Source: Oerskovia turbata
Lineage (GTDB): Bacteria > Actinomycetota > Actinomycetes > Actinomycetales > Cellulomonadaceae
DNA length: 64,000 nt
Direction: 5' to 3'
Assembly: GCF_000718325.1 (NCBI RefSeq)
Contig: NZ_JOFV01000014.1
Location: forward strand, 28,001 to 92,000
Part shown: piece by piece, positions 46,802 to 55,707 of the stretch
Position numbering within the stretch: the first letter of the stretch is position 1
Layout: every line of letters starts with the position of its first letter
Notes under the pieces: generated by a model
What the model was told of the DNA's origin: nothing
The model's input: only the letters and a program-made list of their open reading frames with translations
Database searches by the model: none
Translations under genes and position numbers: made by a program

Positions 46802-46955
46802 GGTGCGTACCTCCGGGGTTGTGCGTTCACCACGGTAGACACGGTTGCGGGGCCCACGTGACGCGAGATGCGCGTGAAGAGAGTCACGTGGCCCCCGGTG
46901 GCGAGGCGTGCGGGGCTGGGGTATCGGCGCACCGCCAGGGCCCCGCCGGCCCGCC

Positions 46956-47720
46956 TCAGAGCCCCGGCGACTCGATCGGGTCGAGGCGCATCGTCGCCGC
47001 GGGCTGCGGCTCCTCGAGGGTCTCGACGTCCGCGGCCTGCGGGGCCAGGAGGCGCTCGACCGCGCCGTCCAGGTTCGCGGTGATCGCGGCGACCAGGCCG
47101 TCGGCGTCGCGGGCCTCGAGGCGGTCGACGATGTCCTCGTGGTACTCGGCCGAGTCCTTGCGCACGGCGTACTCGCCGCTCACCGTGAAGCTCGCGACGC
47201 GGACCTCGACGATCAGGGTCGTCATGTACCGCAGGAGCCACGGGTTCCCGCTCGCGGCGACGAGGGTCCAGTGCACGTTGAGGTCGGCGTCGCCGATGCG
47301 GCGGGCGTCCTCGCTGCGGCCGGCGGCCACGAGGTCGTCGTGCGCGGCGCGCACGGCTGCGACCTCGGTGTCGCTCGCGTGGGCCACGGCGAGCCGCGCG
47401 GCGGCCGTCTCGACGGTCCGGCGCGCCTCGTAGAGCGCGGGGACGCGGTCGAGCCCGATGCGGACGACGCTGAGGCCGCGCCCGGGGGTCGCGGTGAGCA
47501 GGCCTTCCTGGACGAGGCGTTGTGCTGCCTCGCGGAGCGGTCCGCGGCTCACGCCGAGCTGTCCGGCGATCTCGATCTCGCGCAGGGGTGACCCGACGCG
47601 CAGGACGCCCGAGTAGATGGCGTTGCGGAGCTCGACGGTGATCAGGTCGACGGTGGACGGACGGGTCACCGGGGACATGAGGGGGGCGGTGCCGAGTGGT
47701 GCCCGTGACGTCGGGGCCAT
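46956..47720 (-). CDS. GntR-family (FadR/FCD subfamily) regulator
   Basis: A 254-residue repressor-type protein. The winged helix (about residues 20-85) includes LREIEIAGQLGVSRGPLREA and the wing PGRGLSVV. A C-terminal FCD ligand domain of helices follows, with RRTVETAAARLA and metal-type residues D and H in ADLNVHWTL and YHEDIVDRL. The ATG at 47720 has AAGGAG before it; the longer frame to 47840 lacks one. Divergent from the ehu operon with a palindromic operator between, so it most likely controls that importer. Confidence 0.88.
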   Translation of the reverse strand: MAPTSRAPLGTAPLMSPVTRPSTVDLITVELRNAIYSGVLRVGSPLREIEIAGQLGVSRGPLREAAQRLVQEGLLTATPGRGLSVVRIGLDRVPALYEARRTVETAAARLAVAHASDTEVAAVRAAHDDLVAAGRSEDARRIGDADLNVHWTLVAASGNPWLLRYMTTLIVEVRVASFTVSGEYAVRKDSAEYHEDIVDRLEARDADGLVAAITANLDGAVERLLAPQAADVETLEEPQPAATMRLDPIESPGL

Positions 47721-47850
47721 CGACTCTCCTTTCGATTCGGTCACGATCTGGTCTCTCATCATCCTCGGTTCCGGGCCGGGAGGCACCACCGTGACGGGTG
47801 CGTCAGGTGCGGGATCCTGCGGTTGTTCCTCGATGACCACCTCAGTGTAG

Positions 47851-47904
47851 ACAATCCGACAGTCGGATCTGCCGATTGTTCAATGGTCCGACACGCGCTA
47901 GCGT
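47851..47904 (+). promoter_or_regulatory. promoter and operator of the ehu operon
   Basis: TTGTTC (47876-47881), 17 bp, TAGCGT (47899-47904) form a plausible sigma-70 promoter. A 13-bp palindrome TCCGACAGTCGGA (47855-47867) and an outer inverted repeat ACAATC/GATTGT (47851-47856, 47874-47879) overlap or touch the -35 box and would suit a GntR dimer. Confidence 0.65.
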
Positions 47905-47971
47905 GGCCGACCATTCAGCCGTTACGCCCCGGGGCCCGGTCCAGCCCGAGCCCCGGAACCCGAAGGGAACC

Positions 47972-48940
47972 ATGTCCTCCTCGCACCACGCCCCCACCCG
48001 CCGCCCCGCCTCCTCGGCCCCCCGCGCACGCCGGTCGCGCTCGCTGGCCGTCACGGCGACGGTCCTCGCGCTCGGTCTCACGTCGGCGTGCACGAGCACC
48101 TCGTCGGAGACCGGGAGCAGCAGCGCGCTCGACCGGCTGCGCGAGTCCGGGACCGTGACCGTGGGCTTCGCGGGCGAGGCGCCCTACAGCTACGAGGACG
48201 GCGGTGAGCTCACCGGCGCCACCGTCGCGCTGCACCGCGAGATCTTCGCCGAGCTCGGGATCGAGACCGTCGAAGGCGTCAACACCGAGTTCGGTTCCCT
48301 GATCCCGGGCCTGACCGCGAGCCGCTTCGACGCCGTGAGCGCGGGGATGTCGATCCTCCCCGACCGTTGCGAGCAGGCCGCGTTCAGCGAGCCCGAGTTC
48401 ATGTACACGACCGCCCTGCTCGTGCCCGAGGGCAACCCCGCCGGCCTCACCGACATGCAGTCGGTCCAGGACGCGGGGATCAAGCTGGCCACCATGAGCG
48501 GCGCGATCGAGGGGGACTACGCCCGGGCGCTCGGTCTCGACCACCTCGAGGTCGGGACCCCCCAGGACGGCCTCGACGCGGTCGTCGCGGGTCGCGCCGA
48601 CGCGTTCGCCCTGACCGGCATCTCGCTCAACAACCTGGCCGAGGGCACGTCCGCCCCGGTCGAGGTCACGGAGTCCTTCGTGGCTGAGATCGACGGCGTG
48701 CCGCAGATCGGCGCCGGTGGCACGGTGTTCCGGACGAACGACACCGAGCTGCTCGAGGCCTACAACGAGAAGCTCGCGGAGATCGTCGCCGACGAGGAGC
48801 GCTACCTGGGGATCGTCGGCGAGTACGGGTTCACGGCGGCCGAGCGTCCCGTCGACGGCCTGACGACCGAGGCGCTGTGCGGCGGCGACCTGGACAAGGT
48901 CGCGCAGGACCTCGCGGCGGAGCTCGGGCTGGAAGGCTGA
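47972..48940 (+). CDS. ehuB: EhuB-like ectoine/amino-acid binding lipoprotein
   Basis: A 322-residue family 3 binding protein. The signal peptide ends in LTSAC (C40) after an Arg/Pro-rich start. The EhuB hallmark block TEFGSLIPGLTASRFDAVSAGM and the phrase DRCEQAAFSEP, then MSGAIEGDYARA, follow ectoine/hydroxyectoine receptors closely. ATG at 47972 has GAAGGGA before it. Ectoine is the best guess for the ligand; other compatible solutes or amino acids remain possible. Confidence 0.82.
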   Translation: MSSSHHAPTRRPASSAPRARRSRSLAVTATVLALGLTSACTSTSSETGSSSALDRLRESGTVTVGFAGEAPYSYEDGGELTGATVALHREIFAELGIETVEGVNTEFGSLIPGLTASRFDAVSAGMSILPDRCEQAAFSEPEFMYTTALLVPEGNPAGLTDMQSVQDAGIKLATMSGAIEGDYARALGLDHLEVGTPQDGLDAVVAGRADAFALTGISLNNLAEGTSAPVEVTESFVAEIDGVPQIGAGGTVFRTNDTELLEAYNEKLAEIVADEERYLGIVGEYGFTAAERPVDGLTTEALCGGDLDKVAQDLAAELGLEG

Positions 48941-48953
48941 GAGGCCGCTGCGG

Positions 48954-49682
48954 ATGTCTGACGATCTCCAGACCCTGGTCGACGCGCTCCCGAGGCTGGG
49001 CGACGCGATCCTGGTCACCCTCCAGCTCACGGTCGGCGGTGCGGCGCTCGCGTTCGTCGTCGCGCTGCTCCTGGGGCTCGGGTCGCGGACCAGCTCCCTG
49101 CTCGTCCGTGGCCCGTCGCGCGTCGTCGTCGAGCTCCTGCGCGGCACCTCGCTCGTGGTGCAGCTCTTCTGGCTCTTCTACGTCCTGCCGGTCTTCGGGT
49201 TCCGGCTCGAGTCGCTCGTGTGCGGGATCCTCGCGCTCGGGCTCAACTTCGGGGCGTACGGCGCGGAGGTCGTGCGGGGCTCGCTCGCGGCGGTCCCGAC
49301 CGGCCAGTGGGAGGCCGCGGTCGCGCTCGACCTCGGTCCGGTGCACCGCATGCGGCGGGTCATCTTTCCGCAGGCCTGGCCGCTCATGATCCCGATGTTC
49401 ACGAACCTCCTCATCCAGCTCGTCAAGGGCTCCGCCCTCGCGACCTACATCCTGCTGCACGACCTCAACTACTTCATCGAGCAGCTGCGCCGCAGCACGC
49501 AGGACACGGTCTTCTCCTACGGCGTGGGCCTCGTGCTGTACTTCGCGCTCGCCTACGCGCTGACGCTCCTGATGAACGCGCTCGAGGTCCGGGCCAAGCA
49601 CCGGGTCGGTGCGGGCCCGTCGCTGCGGCAGGTGCTCTCGTTCGCACCTCGTCCGCGGCTGGCGAAGGCAGGTGTCGCATGA
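48954..49682 (+). CDS. ehuC: EhuC-like ABC permease
   Basis: A 242-residue polar amino-acid-type permease with about five hydrophobic segments. The EAA loop reads FGAYGAEVVRGSLAAVPTGQ followed by WEAAVALDLG. Begins 13 bp after ehuB and overlaps ehuD as ATGA. Order and sizes match the known ehuBCDA arrangement. Confidence 0.85.
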   Translation: MSDDLQTLVDALPRLGDAILVTLQLTVGGAALAFVVALLLGLGSRTSSLLVRGPSRVVVELLRGTSLVVQLFWLFYVLPVFGFRLESLVCGILALGLNFGAYGAEVVRGSLAAVPTGQWEAAVALDLGPVHRMRRVIFPQAWPLMIPMFTNLLIQLVKGSALATYILLHDLNYFIEQLRRSTQDTVFSYGVGLVLYFALAYALTLLMNALEVRAKHRVGAGPSLRQVLSFAPRPRLAKAGVA

Positions 49683-50320
49683 GCGACGTCTGGAGCTGGC
49701 AGCGGGCGGCCGACGTCCTGCCGTTCATCCTCGAGGGCTTCAGGATCACGCTCCTCGCGACGCTCGTCGGCACGGCGATCGCCGCGGTGCTGGGCCTCGT
49801 GGTCGCTCTCGCCCGACGCTCGTCGAGGCGTTGGCTGACCGTGCCGCTGGGCATCGCGGTCGAGTTCGTGCGTTCGACCCCGTTGCTCGTGCAGCTCGTC
49901 TTCGCGTACCTGCTGCTCACGGACCTGTCGGCCATGACGATCGGGTTCGCCGTCCTGGGGATCCACTACGCGACGTACATGTCCGAGGTCTACCGGGCGG
50001 GGATCGACGCGGTGCCTCGCGGCCAGTGGGAGGCAGCCAAGGCGCTCAACCTCCCGCGTGCCCGGACGTGGCGTGCGGTGGTCCTCCCGCAGGCGATCCG
50101 CAAGACGCTCCCGGGGCTCGGCAACTATGCGATCTCCATGTTCAAGGAGACGCCGTTCCTCTTCGCGATCGGTGTGGTCGAGATGTTCACGGCGGCCGAG
50201 CAGTACGGCAGCCGCACGTTCGTCTACACCGAGGCGCTCACGCTCGTCGGGATCCTGTTCCTGGTCGCGAGCTATCCGACGTCCCTGCTGGTGCGCAGAT
50301 TGGAGACCCGCCTTGCGTAG
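49679..50320 (+). CDS. ehuD: EhuD-like ABC permease
   Basis: A 213-residue permease with about five hydrophobic segments and the EAA loop IHYATYMSEVYRAGIDAVPR, then GQWEAAKALNL. ATG fixed by the ATGA overlap with ehuC. Forms the heterodimeric channel with EhuC. The next gene starts inside its end. Confidence 0.85.
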   Translation: MSDVWSWQRAADVLPFILEGFRITLLATLVGTAIAAVLGLVVALARRSSRRWLTVPLGIAVEFVRSTPLLVQLVFAYLLLTDLSAMTIGFAVLGIHYATYMSEVYRAGIDAVPRGQWEAAKALNLPRARTWRAVVLPQAIRKTLPGLGNYAISMFKETPFLFAIGVVEMFTAAEQYGSRTFVYTEALTLVGILFLVASYPTSLLVRRLETRLA

Positions 50321-51239
50321 CACGCCCCCTTTCCCGATCCCTCCGGCCGACGCCCCGGTGGCTCCCGCCGTGAGTCCTTCCCGTCCGACGGCGCCGCTCG
50401 CCCCGCGCCCTCCCGTGTCCGGGGCGGTGGTCGCCCCGGACGGGGCGGTGTCGTCGTCCGGGGTCGTGGCACCTCCGGCGATCGAGATGCGCGGGATCGT
50501 CAAGCGCTTCGGTGCGAACACGGTGCTCGACGGGCTCGACTTCTCGGTCGCGAAGGGGGACCGGGTCACGCTCATCGGCCCGTCGGGCTCGGGCAAGACG
50601 ACGATCCTGCGGCTCCTCATGACGCTCGAGGAGTCGGACGCGGGTCTGATGCTGGTGGACGGTGACCCCTACACGCACGAGATGAGGGGGCGTCGTCGGG
50701 TCGCGTTGAGCGAGCGGCGCCGCAGCCAGGTCCGCAAGCGGGTCGGGATGGTGTTCCAGCAGTTCAACCTGTTCCCCAACATGACGGTCCTGGAGAACAT
50801 CGTCGAGGCGCCCGTGCACGTGCTGGGCATCTCGAAGGAGCAGGCCGTGCACCGTGCGAAGGAGCTGCTGGACCAGGTGGGCCTGGCGGACAAGGCCGAC
50901 GCCCGGTGCACGCAGCTCTCGGGCGGGCAGCAGCAGCGGGTCGCGATCGCGCGGGCGCTCGCGATGGACCCGGAGATCCTGCTGCTCGACGAGGTGACGA
51001 GCGCGCTCGACCCCGAGCTGGTCGCGGACGTGCTGGGTGTGCTGCGGGAGGTCGCGGAGACCACGGACATCACGATGCTCATCGTGACGCACGAGATGCA
51101 GTTCGCTCGTGACGTGTCGAACCGTGTGCTGATGTTCGACCACGGGCGCATCGTCGAGGAGGCGGACCCCGAGACGATGTTCAGCTCTCCCCGCGAGGAG
51201 CGCACGCAGGAGTTCCTCAAGGCGGTCCTGGCGGGCTGA
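50313..51239 (+). CDS. ehuA: EhuA-like ABC transporter ATPase
   Basis: A 308-residue ATPase with a Pro/Ala-rich N-terminal extension of about 55 residues before the domain. Walker A is GPSGSGKTT, followed by ILRLLMTLEE (where most GlnQ proteins have ILRCIN), Q-loop VFQQFNLFPNM, signature [15 protein letters not shown] and Walker B ILLLDEVTSALD, with Val for Pro in DEPT. The TTG at 50313 follows GGAGA at seven bases; an internal ATG at 50487 would give only the core. Convergent with the LacI gene. Confidence 0.85.
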   Translation: MRSTPPFPIPPADAPVAPAVSPSRPTAPLAPRPPVSGAVVAPDGAVSSSGVVAPPAIEMRGIVKRFGANTVLDGLDFSVAKGDRVTLIGPSGSGKTTILRLLMTLEESDAGLMLVDGDPYTHEMRGRRRVALSERRRSQVRKRVGMVFQQFNLFPNMTVLENIVEAPVHVLGISKEQAVHRAKELLDQVGLADKADARCTQLSGGQQQRVAIARALAMDPEILLLDEVTSALDPELVADVLGVLREVAETTDITMLIVTHEMQFARDVSNRVLMFDHGRIVEEADPETMFSSPREERTQEFLKAVLAG

Positions 51240-51273
51240 GCCGCCTGCACCGTTCCCGGCCCGTCGCGCGGCG

Positions 51274-52293
51274 TCAGCCCGCGGCGGGCCTTCCTGTGCT
51301 CCCACGCACCACGAGGCTCGTCGCGAGGTCCATGCGCGTGTTCGTGACGTCGCCGTCGCGCGCCTTGAGGACGAGTCGCGCGGCGGCCTGGCCCATCTCC
51401 TGGAGCGGCTGGTGGACCGTGGTCAGCGCGGGGCTGGACCAGCGGGCCACGGGGACGTCGTCGTACCCGACGATCGAGAGGTCCTCGGGGACGCGCAGCC
51501 CGTGGCGCCGGGCGGCCTCGAGCACGCCGAGGGCCTGGAGGTCGGAGCCCGCGAAGATCGCGGTGGGTGGCTCGGGCAGGCTCAGGAGCTCCTCGGCGCG
51601 GTCGGTGCCGCCCTGCGGGTGGAAGTCGCCGAACCGCACCAGGTCGGGGTCCGCCGCGATGCCTGCCGTGCCGAGCGCCGACCGGTAGCCGTCGAGCCGG
51701 GCGAGCGAGCACATCATGTCCTCGGGGCCCGTGATGACGCCGATGCGGCGGTGGCCGAGCTCGATGAGGTGGCGCGTGGCCATGAGCCCGCCCTGCCAGT
51801 TCGCGGAGCCGACCGACGGCACGTCGGGTTCGGGGTCCCCCGCGGGGTCGATGACCGCGAACGGTATGGCCCGTGAGCGGAGCTGTTCCTTGACGGCTGC
51901 GGGCAGCGTCGAGAAGACGAGCACGACGCCGAGCGGCCGGCGGGCGAGGACGCCCTCGATCCACTCGGGACCGGGGGCGTGCCGGGTGCCCGACTCGGTG
52001 AGGACGACGCTCGCCCCGTGCTCGCGCGCGACGTCCTCGACGCCGCGGATGAGCTCCATGGCCCAGATGCTCTCGAGCTCGTGGAACACGATCTCGATGA
52101 GCGGCGCGGAGGCGGTGGGGCTCTTGCGGCGCCGGTAGCCGTGCTGGACGAGCAGCGCCTCGACCCGGTCGCGGGTCCCTGCGGACACGTCGGTGCGCCC
52201 GTTGAGCACCTTGGACACGGTCGAGAGGGACACCTGGGCCTCGGCCGCCACGGCGGCGAGAGTGACCCGGCCGGGAAGAACGTCGTCGGTCAT
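51274..52293 (-). CDS. LacI-family regulator of the xylosidase operon
   Basis: A 339-residue LacI-type repressor. The N-terminal helix-turn-helix and hinge helix region VTLAAVAAEAQVSLSTVSKV lies at residues 10-29. The periplasmic-binding-like domain has GVVLVFSTL, RRIGVITGPEDM and TAIFAGSDLQALGVL, then SIVGYDDVPVARW. ATG at 52293 is supported by a leaderless TACGCT box seven bases upstream. Divergent from the sugar operon, which carries two palindromic operators. Confidence 0.9.
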   Translation of the reverse strand: MTDDVLPGRVTLAAVAAEAQVSLSTVSKVLNGRTDVSAGTRDRVEALLVQHGYRRRKSPTASAPLIEIVFHELESIWAMELIRGVEDVAREHGASVVLTESGTRHAPGPEWIEGVLARRPLGVVLVFSTLPAAVKEQLRSRAIPFAVIDPAGDPEPDVPSVGSANWQGGLMATRHLIELGHRRIGVITGPEDMMCSLARLDGYRSALGTAGIAADPDLVRFGDFHPQGGTDRAEELLSLPEPPTAIFAGSDLQALGVLEAARRHGLRVPEDLSIVGYDDVPVARWSSPALTTVHQPLQEMGQAAARLVLKARDGDVTNTRMDLATSLVVRGSTGRPAAG

Positions 52294-52306
52294 GCGGGTC
52301 AGCGTA
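52294..52306 (-). promoter_or_regulatory. leaderless promoter box for the LacI regulator
   Basis: On the minus strand TACGCT, seven bases, then the ATG at 52293, with no ribosome site. Confidence 0.55.
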
Positions 52307-52399
52307 GCGCCTCGGGCGGAAAGTTTCGATGGGTGCTCCGCGGGGTCTCGGACGGAGGTTCCCAGGCTTCTCGCAGCAGATAACAGTTCGGCCTCAGTG

Positions 52400-52428
52400 T
52401 TGACCGCGAGGAATTCGCGTCTTAGAGT
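52400..52428 (+). promoter_or_regulatory. sigma-70 type promoter of the xylosidase operon
   Basis: TTGACC (52400-52405), a 17-bp spacer and TAGAGT (52423-52428). Transcription should start near 52435, just before the operators. Confidence 0.75.
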
Positions 52429-52445
52429 CCAGGGCAACCGAGTAC

Positions 52446-52475
52446 TTTCGGCGTAGACGCCGAAACTTTCGAAAG
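52446..52475 (+). promoter_or_regulatory. tandem LacI-type operators
   Basis: TTTCGGCGT and ACGCCGAAA (52446-52454, 52457-52465) make one palindrome. The perfect palindrome CTTTCGAAAG (52466-52475) abuts it directly. Both lie downstream of the expected transcription start and before the ATG, a position for roadblock repression. A half-site, GAAAGTTTCG, occurs at 52320-52329 near the regulator gene. Confidence 0.8.
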
Positions 52476-52481
52476 GGTTCG

Positions 52482-53792
52482 ATGATGAACACAAGAACGC
52501 GGAAGTCGCTCACGGCCGCGGCCGTGGCGTCGGCACTGGTCCTCCCGCTCGCAGCGTGCGCGAGCGGCGACTCCGGTGGGTCGAGCCGCCCCGAGAACGA
52601 GATCCACGTGATGGTCTACGGGGACGCGACCAACAAGGTCGAGCAGCAGATGGTCGACACGTTCAACGCGACCTCGGACGTCAAGGTCGTCCTCGACACC
52701 ATCCCCGGCGCCGACTACCAGCAGAAGCTCCAGACGATCATCGACACCAACGCGGCGCCGGACGTCTTCTTCAACTGGGGCGGAGGCTCGATCGAGCCCT
52801 TCGTCGACGCCGACCTGCTGCTGCCCCTCGACGACTTCATCGCCGAGGACCCCCAGCTCGAGGACGCGTTCCTGCCCGCGGTGTTCAACTCGGCCGTGAT
52901 CGACGGCAAGCCCTACGGCATCCCCATGCGCGGCACCCAGCCCGTCATGCTGTTCCACAACAAGCAGGTCCTCGCGGACGCAGGGCTGGAGGCCCCCGAG
53001 ACCTGGGACGAGCTCCTCGCAGCGGTCGAGACCCTCAAGGCCCAGGGCGTGACCCCGATCGCCCTCGGCGGCGCCGACCAGTGGCCGACCCTCATGTGGT
53101 ACCAGTACGCGTTCGACCGCGTCGCGGGCCCCGAGCTCTTCGAGAAGGCCCTCGCGGGCGAGAGCGACGTGTGGGACTCGGCCGAGAGCCACGAGGCGCT
53201 CGACAAGCTGTCCGAGCTCATCGACGCCGGCGCGTTCGGCACCAACTTCGACTCGGTCAAGTTCACCGACGGCGGCTCGCCCGCGCTCCTGCGCACGGGC
53301 AAGGCCGCGTTCGAGCTCATGGGCTCGTGGAACTACTCGACGCACTACGACGTCGAGCCCGAGTGGACCGACGCCAACCTCGGCTACACGGCCTTCCCCG
53401 CGATCGACGGCGGCAAGGGCGACGCGGCGAACATCACGGGCAACACCAACAACTTCTACTCGGTGCTCGCCAAGACCCGCTACCCGGACGCCGTGCGTGA
53501 CTTCCTCAAGCTCATGTACTCGGACGAGTTCGTCGAGGCGCAGCTCGCGATCGGCAACCTGCCGACCACGACCAACACCGAGCAGTTCCTGGACCAGGCC
53601 GCGAGCCCCGAGTACGCCGCCTTCCAGTTCGACCTCGTGAAGAACGCGCCGCACTTCCAGATGTCCTGGGACCAGGCCTTCCCCCCGGCTGCCGGCACCC
53701 CGCTCAAGATCGCGGTCCAGCAGTTCTTCAGCGGCCAGATCGACGCCGACGGCTTCATCGCTGCGATGAAGTCCCTGCCGGCCTCGCGCTGA
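52482..53792 (+). CDS. sugar ABC transporter substrate-binding lipoprotein (xylo-oligosaccharide type)
   Basis: A 436-residue family 1 binding protein. The signal peptide ends in LAAC (C26). The fold markers are QQKLQTIIDTNAAPDVFFNWGGG and GIPMRGTQPVMLFHNKQVL, with conserved aromatic residues (WNYSTHY) in the sugar cleft. The neighbouring GH3 and GH43 genes point to xylobiose or related beta-xylosides, as in the bxlEFG system of Streptomyces. Start ATG at 52482 or 52485; GAAAGGG is upstream. Confidence 0.88.
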   Translation: MMNTRTRKSLTAAAVASALVLPLAACASGDSGGSSRPENEIHVMVYGDATNKVEQQMVDTFNATSDVKVVLDTIPGADYQQKLQTIIDTNAAPDVFFNWGGGSIEPFVDADLLLPLDDFIAEDPQLEDAFLPAVFNSAVIDGKPYGIPMRGTQPVMLFHNKQVLADAGLEAPETWDELLAAVETLKAQGVTPIALGGADQWPTLMWYQYAFDRVAGPELFEKALAGESDVWDSAESHEALDKLSELIDAGAFGTNFDSVKFTDGGSPALLRTGKAAFELMGSWNYSTHYDVEPEWTDANLGYTAFPAIDGGKGDAANITGNTNNFYSVLAKTRYPDAVRDFLKLMYSDEFVEAQLAIGNLPTTTNTEQFLDQAASPEYAAFQFDLVKNAPHFQMSWDQAFPPAAGTPLKIAVQQFFSGQIDADGFIAAMKSLPASR

Positions 53793-53817
53793 CCCGGTCC
53801 CCCGGACGGAGATCGTC

Positions 53818-54738
53818 ATGACCACCCGCGCACCCCAGGGGCGCACGCGCCCGGGCGCCGCCGACCTCCAGGTCGGACGCCCGGGCGTGGTCTGGGCCCT
53901 GCCCGCCGCCCTGTTCTTCGGGCTCTTCGCCCTCCTGCCCATGGTCCTCGTGCTCGTGCTGTCGTTCACGCAGTGGAGCGGCCTGGGCAGCCCCGAGCTC
54001 GTCGGGACCGAGAACTGGTCCCGCCTCATCGACGACCCCGTGATGCTCAAGAGCATCGGTCTCTCGCTCGTGCTGACGGCGCTGGGCGTCGTGACCCAGA
54101 CCCCGGTCGCGATGCTGCTGGGCGTGTGGGCCGCAGGGCACCAGTGGAACCGTGCGGTGCTCTCGGCGATCTTCTTCGTGCCGCTGCTGCTGTCCGCGGC
54201 CGCGGTGTCGGTCCTGTGGCGCGCGGTGCTCGACCCGAACTTCGGCGTCCCGGCCCAGATGGAGTGGCTGTTCGGCGACGGCAACCTGTTCGGCAACCAG
54301 TCGACCGCGATCGCGGTGCTGGTGTTCGTGAGCCTGTGGCAGTTCACGCCGCTGCACGCCCTGATCTACCAGGGCGCCGCGAAGGCTGTGCCGCCCATGC
54401 TCTACGAGGCGGCCGAGATCGACGGCGCCGGGCGCGTGCGCTCGTTCTTCGCGATCACGCTCCCGCAGCTGCGCAACACCATGATCACCTCGGTGATCCT
54501 CATGGTCGTCGGCGGCCTGACGACGTTCGACACCGTCCTCATCCTGACCAACGGCGGGCCCGGCACGGACACGACCATCACGGCCTTCTACATGTACCAG
54601 AAGGCGTTCCGCGGCTTCGACTTCGGGCTCGCGTCGGCGATCGCCGTGGTCCTGGTCGTCGCGGCGACCGCGATCTCCCTGGTCATGGTCCGCCTGTCCG
54701 GTTACGACAAGATGCGCAGCGAGCTGGAGGGCGTGTGA
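53818..54738 (+). CDS. sugar ABC transporter permease 1
   Basis: A 306-residue MalF/UgpA-type permease with six hydrophobic segments. The EAA loop is MLYEAAEIDGAGRVRSFFAI, followed by TLPQL. Begins 26 bp after the receptor with GGAG before the ATG. The stop overlaps the next start (TGATG). Confidence 0.9.
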   Translation: MTTRAPQGRTRPGAADLQVGRPGVVWALPAALFFGLFALLPMVLVLVLSFTQWSGLGSPELVGTENWSRLIDDPVMLKSIGLSLVLTALGVVTQTPVAMLLGVWAAGHQWNRAVLSAIFFVPLLLSAAAVSVLWRAVLDPNFGVPAQMEWLFGDGNLFGNQSTAIAVLVFVSLWQFTPLHALIYQGAAKAVPPMLYEAAEIDGAGRVRSFFAITLPQLRNTMITSVILMVVGGLTTFDTVLILTNGGPGTDTTITAFYMYQKAFRGFDFGLASAIAVVLVVAATAISLVMVRLSGYDKMRSELEGV

Positions 54739-55700
54739 TGAGCAACGACCTGAGCGTCACCCCCGCGGAGCAGGTCTCCGGCCCGACGACGTCACCCGCC
54801 TCGGGTGGTGCGACCCGCCCGGGTGGGACGCAGGACGGCGGCGCGCGGCGCCGTCGGGCAGGTGGCCGGGCAGGGAAGGGCAGCCGCAACCGGCCCAACT
54901 GGGGCGCGGGCGTCGCGGTCACGATCTGGCTCCTGATCGTCGCGATCCCCCTCTACGTGCTCGTCACCGCGTCGTTCCAGACGCAGGCCGGGTACGCGCA
55001 GGGCGGCCCCCTGTCCCTGCCGACCACGTTCACGCTCGACAACTTCACCAACGCGTTCGACCAGGGCTTCGGCCGCTACTTCCTCAACACGCTCGTCGTG
55101 ACGGTCGCCGTGGTCGGGATCGTGGTACTGCTCGTGCCGCCGCTGTCGTACGCGATCGTGCGCAACCGCTCGCGGGCCACCACGGGCATCTTCCGGATGT
55201 TCCTCCTGGGCCTCGCGGTCCCCGCGAGCGCCGTGATCGTCCCGATCTTCTACGTGATCTCGGTCGTGGGCCTGTACGACAACCTGATCGGCGTGATCCT
55301 GCCGACCGCGGCGTTCTGCCTGCCGATCTGCACCATCATCCTCAGCGGCTCGATGCGTGACATCACCAACGAGCTCTACGAGGCCATGGCCCTCGACGGC
55401 GCGTCGCCCAGGCGGGTGTTCCTGAGGCTCGTGCTGCCGCTGTCCAAGGGCGGCGTCGCGACGATCGTCGTCTACTCGGCGCTGCAGGCGTGGAACGGGT
55501 TCCTGTTCCCGCTGATCCTCACGCAGTCCGAGGCGACCAAGGTCATCACCCTCGGCCTCTTCAACTTCCAGACGCAGTACGGCGTCAACATCCCCGGCCT
55601 CCTCGCGGCGGTCGTCATGTCGATGATCCCCATCCTGCTCGTGTACCTGTTCGCCCGGCGTGCCCTGGTCCAGGGCCTCATGGGCGTCGGCGGAAAGTAG
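54738..55700 (+). CDS. sugar ABC transporter permease 2
   Basis: A 320-residue MalG/UgpE-type permease with six hydrophobic segments after a Gly/Arg-rich tail of about 55 residues. The EAA loop reads ELYEAMALDGASPRRVFLRL, followed by VLPLSKGG. Start fixed by TGATG coupling. As in most such importers, no ATPase gene is in the operon; a shared MsiK-type ATPase is expected elsewhere. Confidence 0.9.
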   Translation: MSNDLSVTPAEQVSGPTTSPASGGATRPGGTQDGGARRRRAGGRAGKGSRNRPNWGAGVAVTIWLLIVAIPLYVLVTASFQTQAGYAQGGPLSLPTTFTLDNFTNAFDQGFGRYFLNTLVVTVAVVGIVVLLVPPLSYAIVRNRSRATTGIFRMFLLGLAVPASAVIVPIFYVISVVGLYDNLIGVILPTAAFCLPICTIILSGSMRDITNELYEAMALDGASPRRVFLRLVLPLSKGGVATIVVYSALQAWNGFLFPLILTQSEATKVITLGLFNFQTQYGVNIPGLLAAVVMSMIPILLVYLFARRALVQGLMGVGGK

Positions 55701-55707
55701 CTCCACC

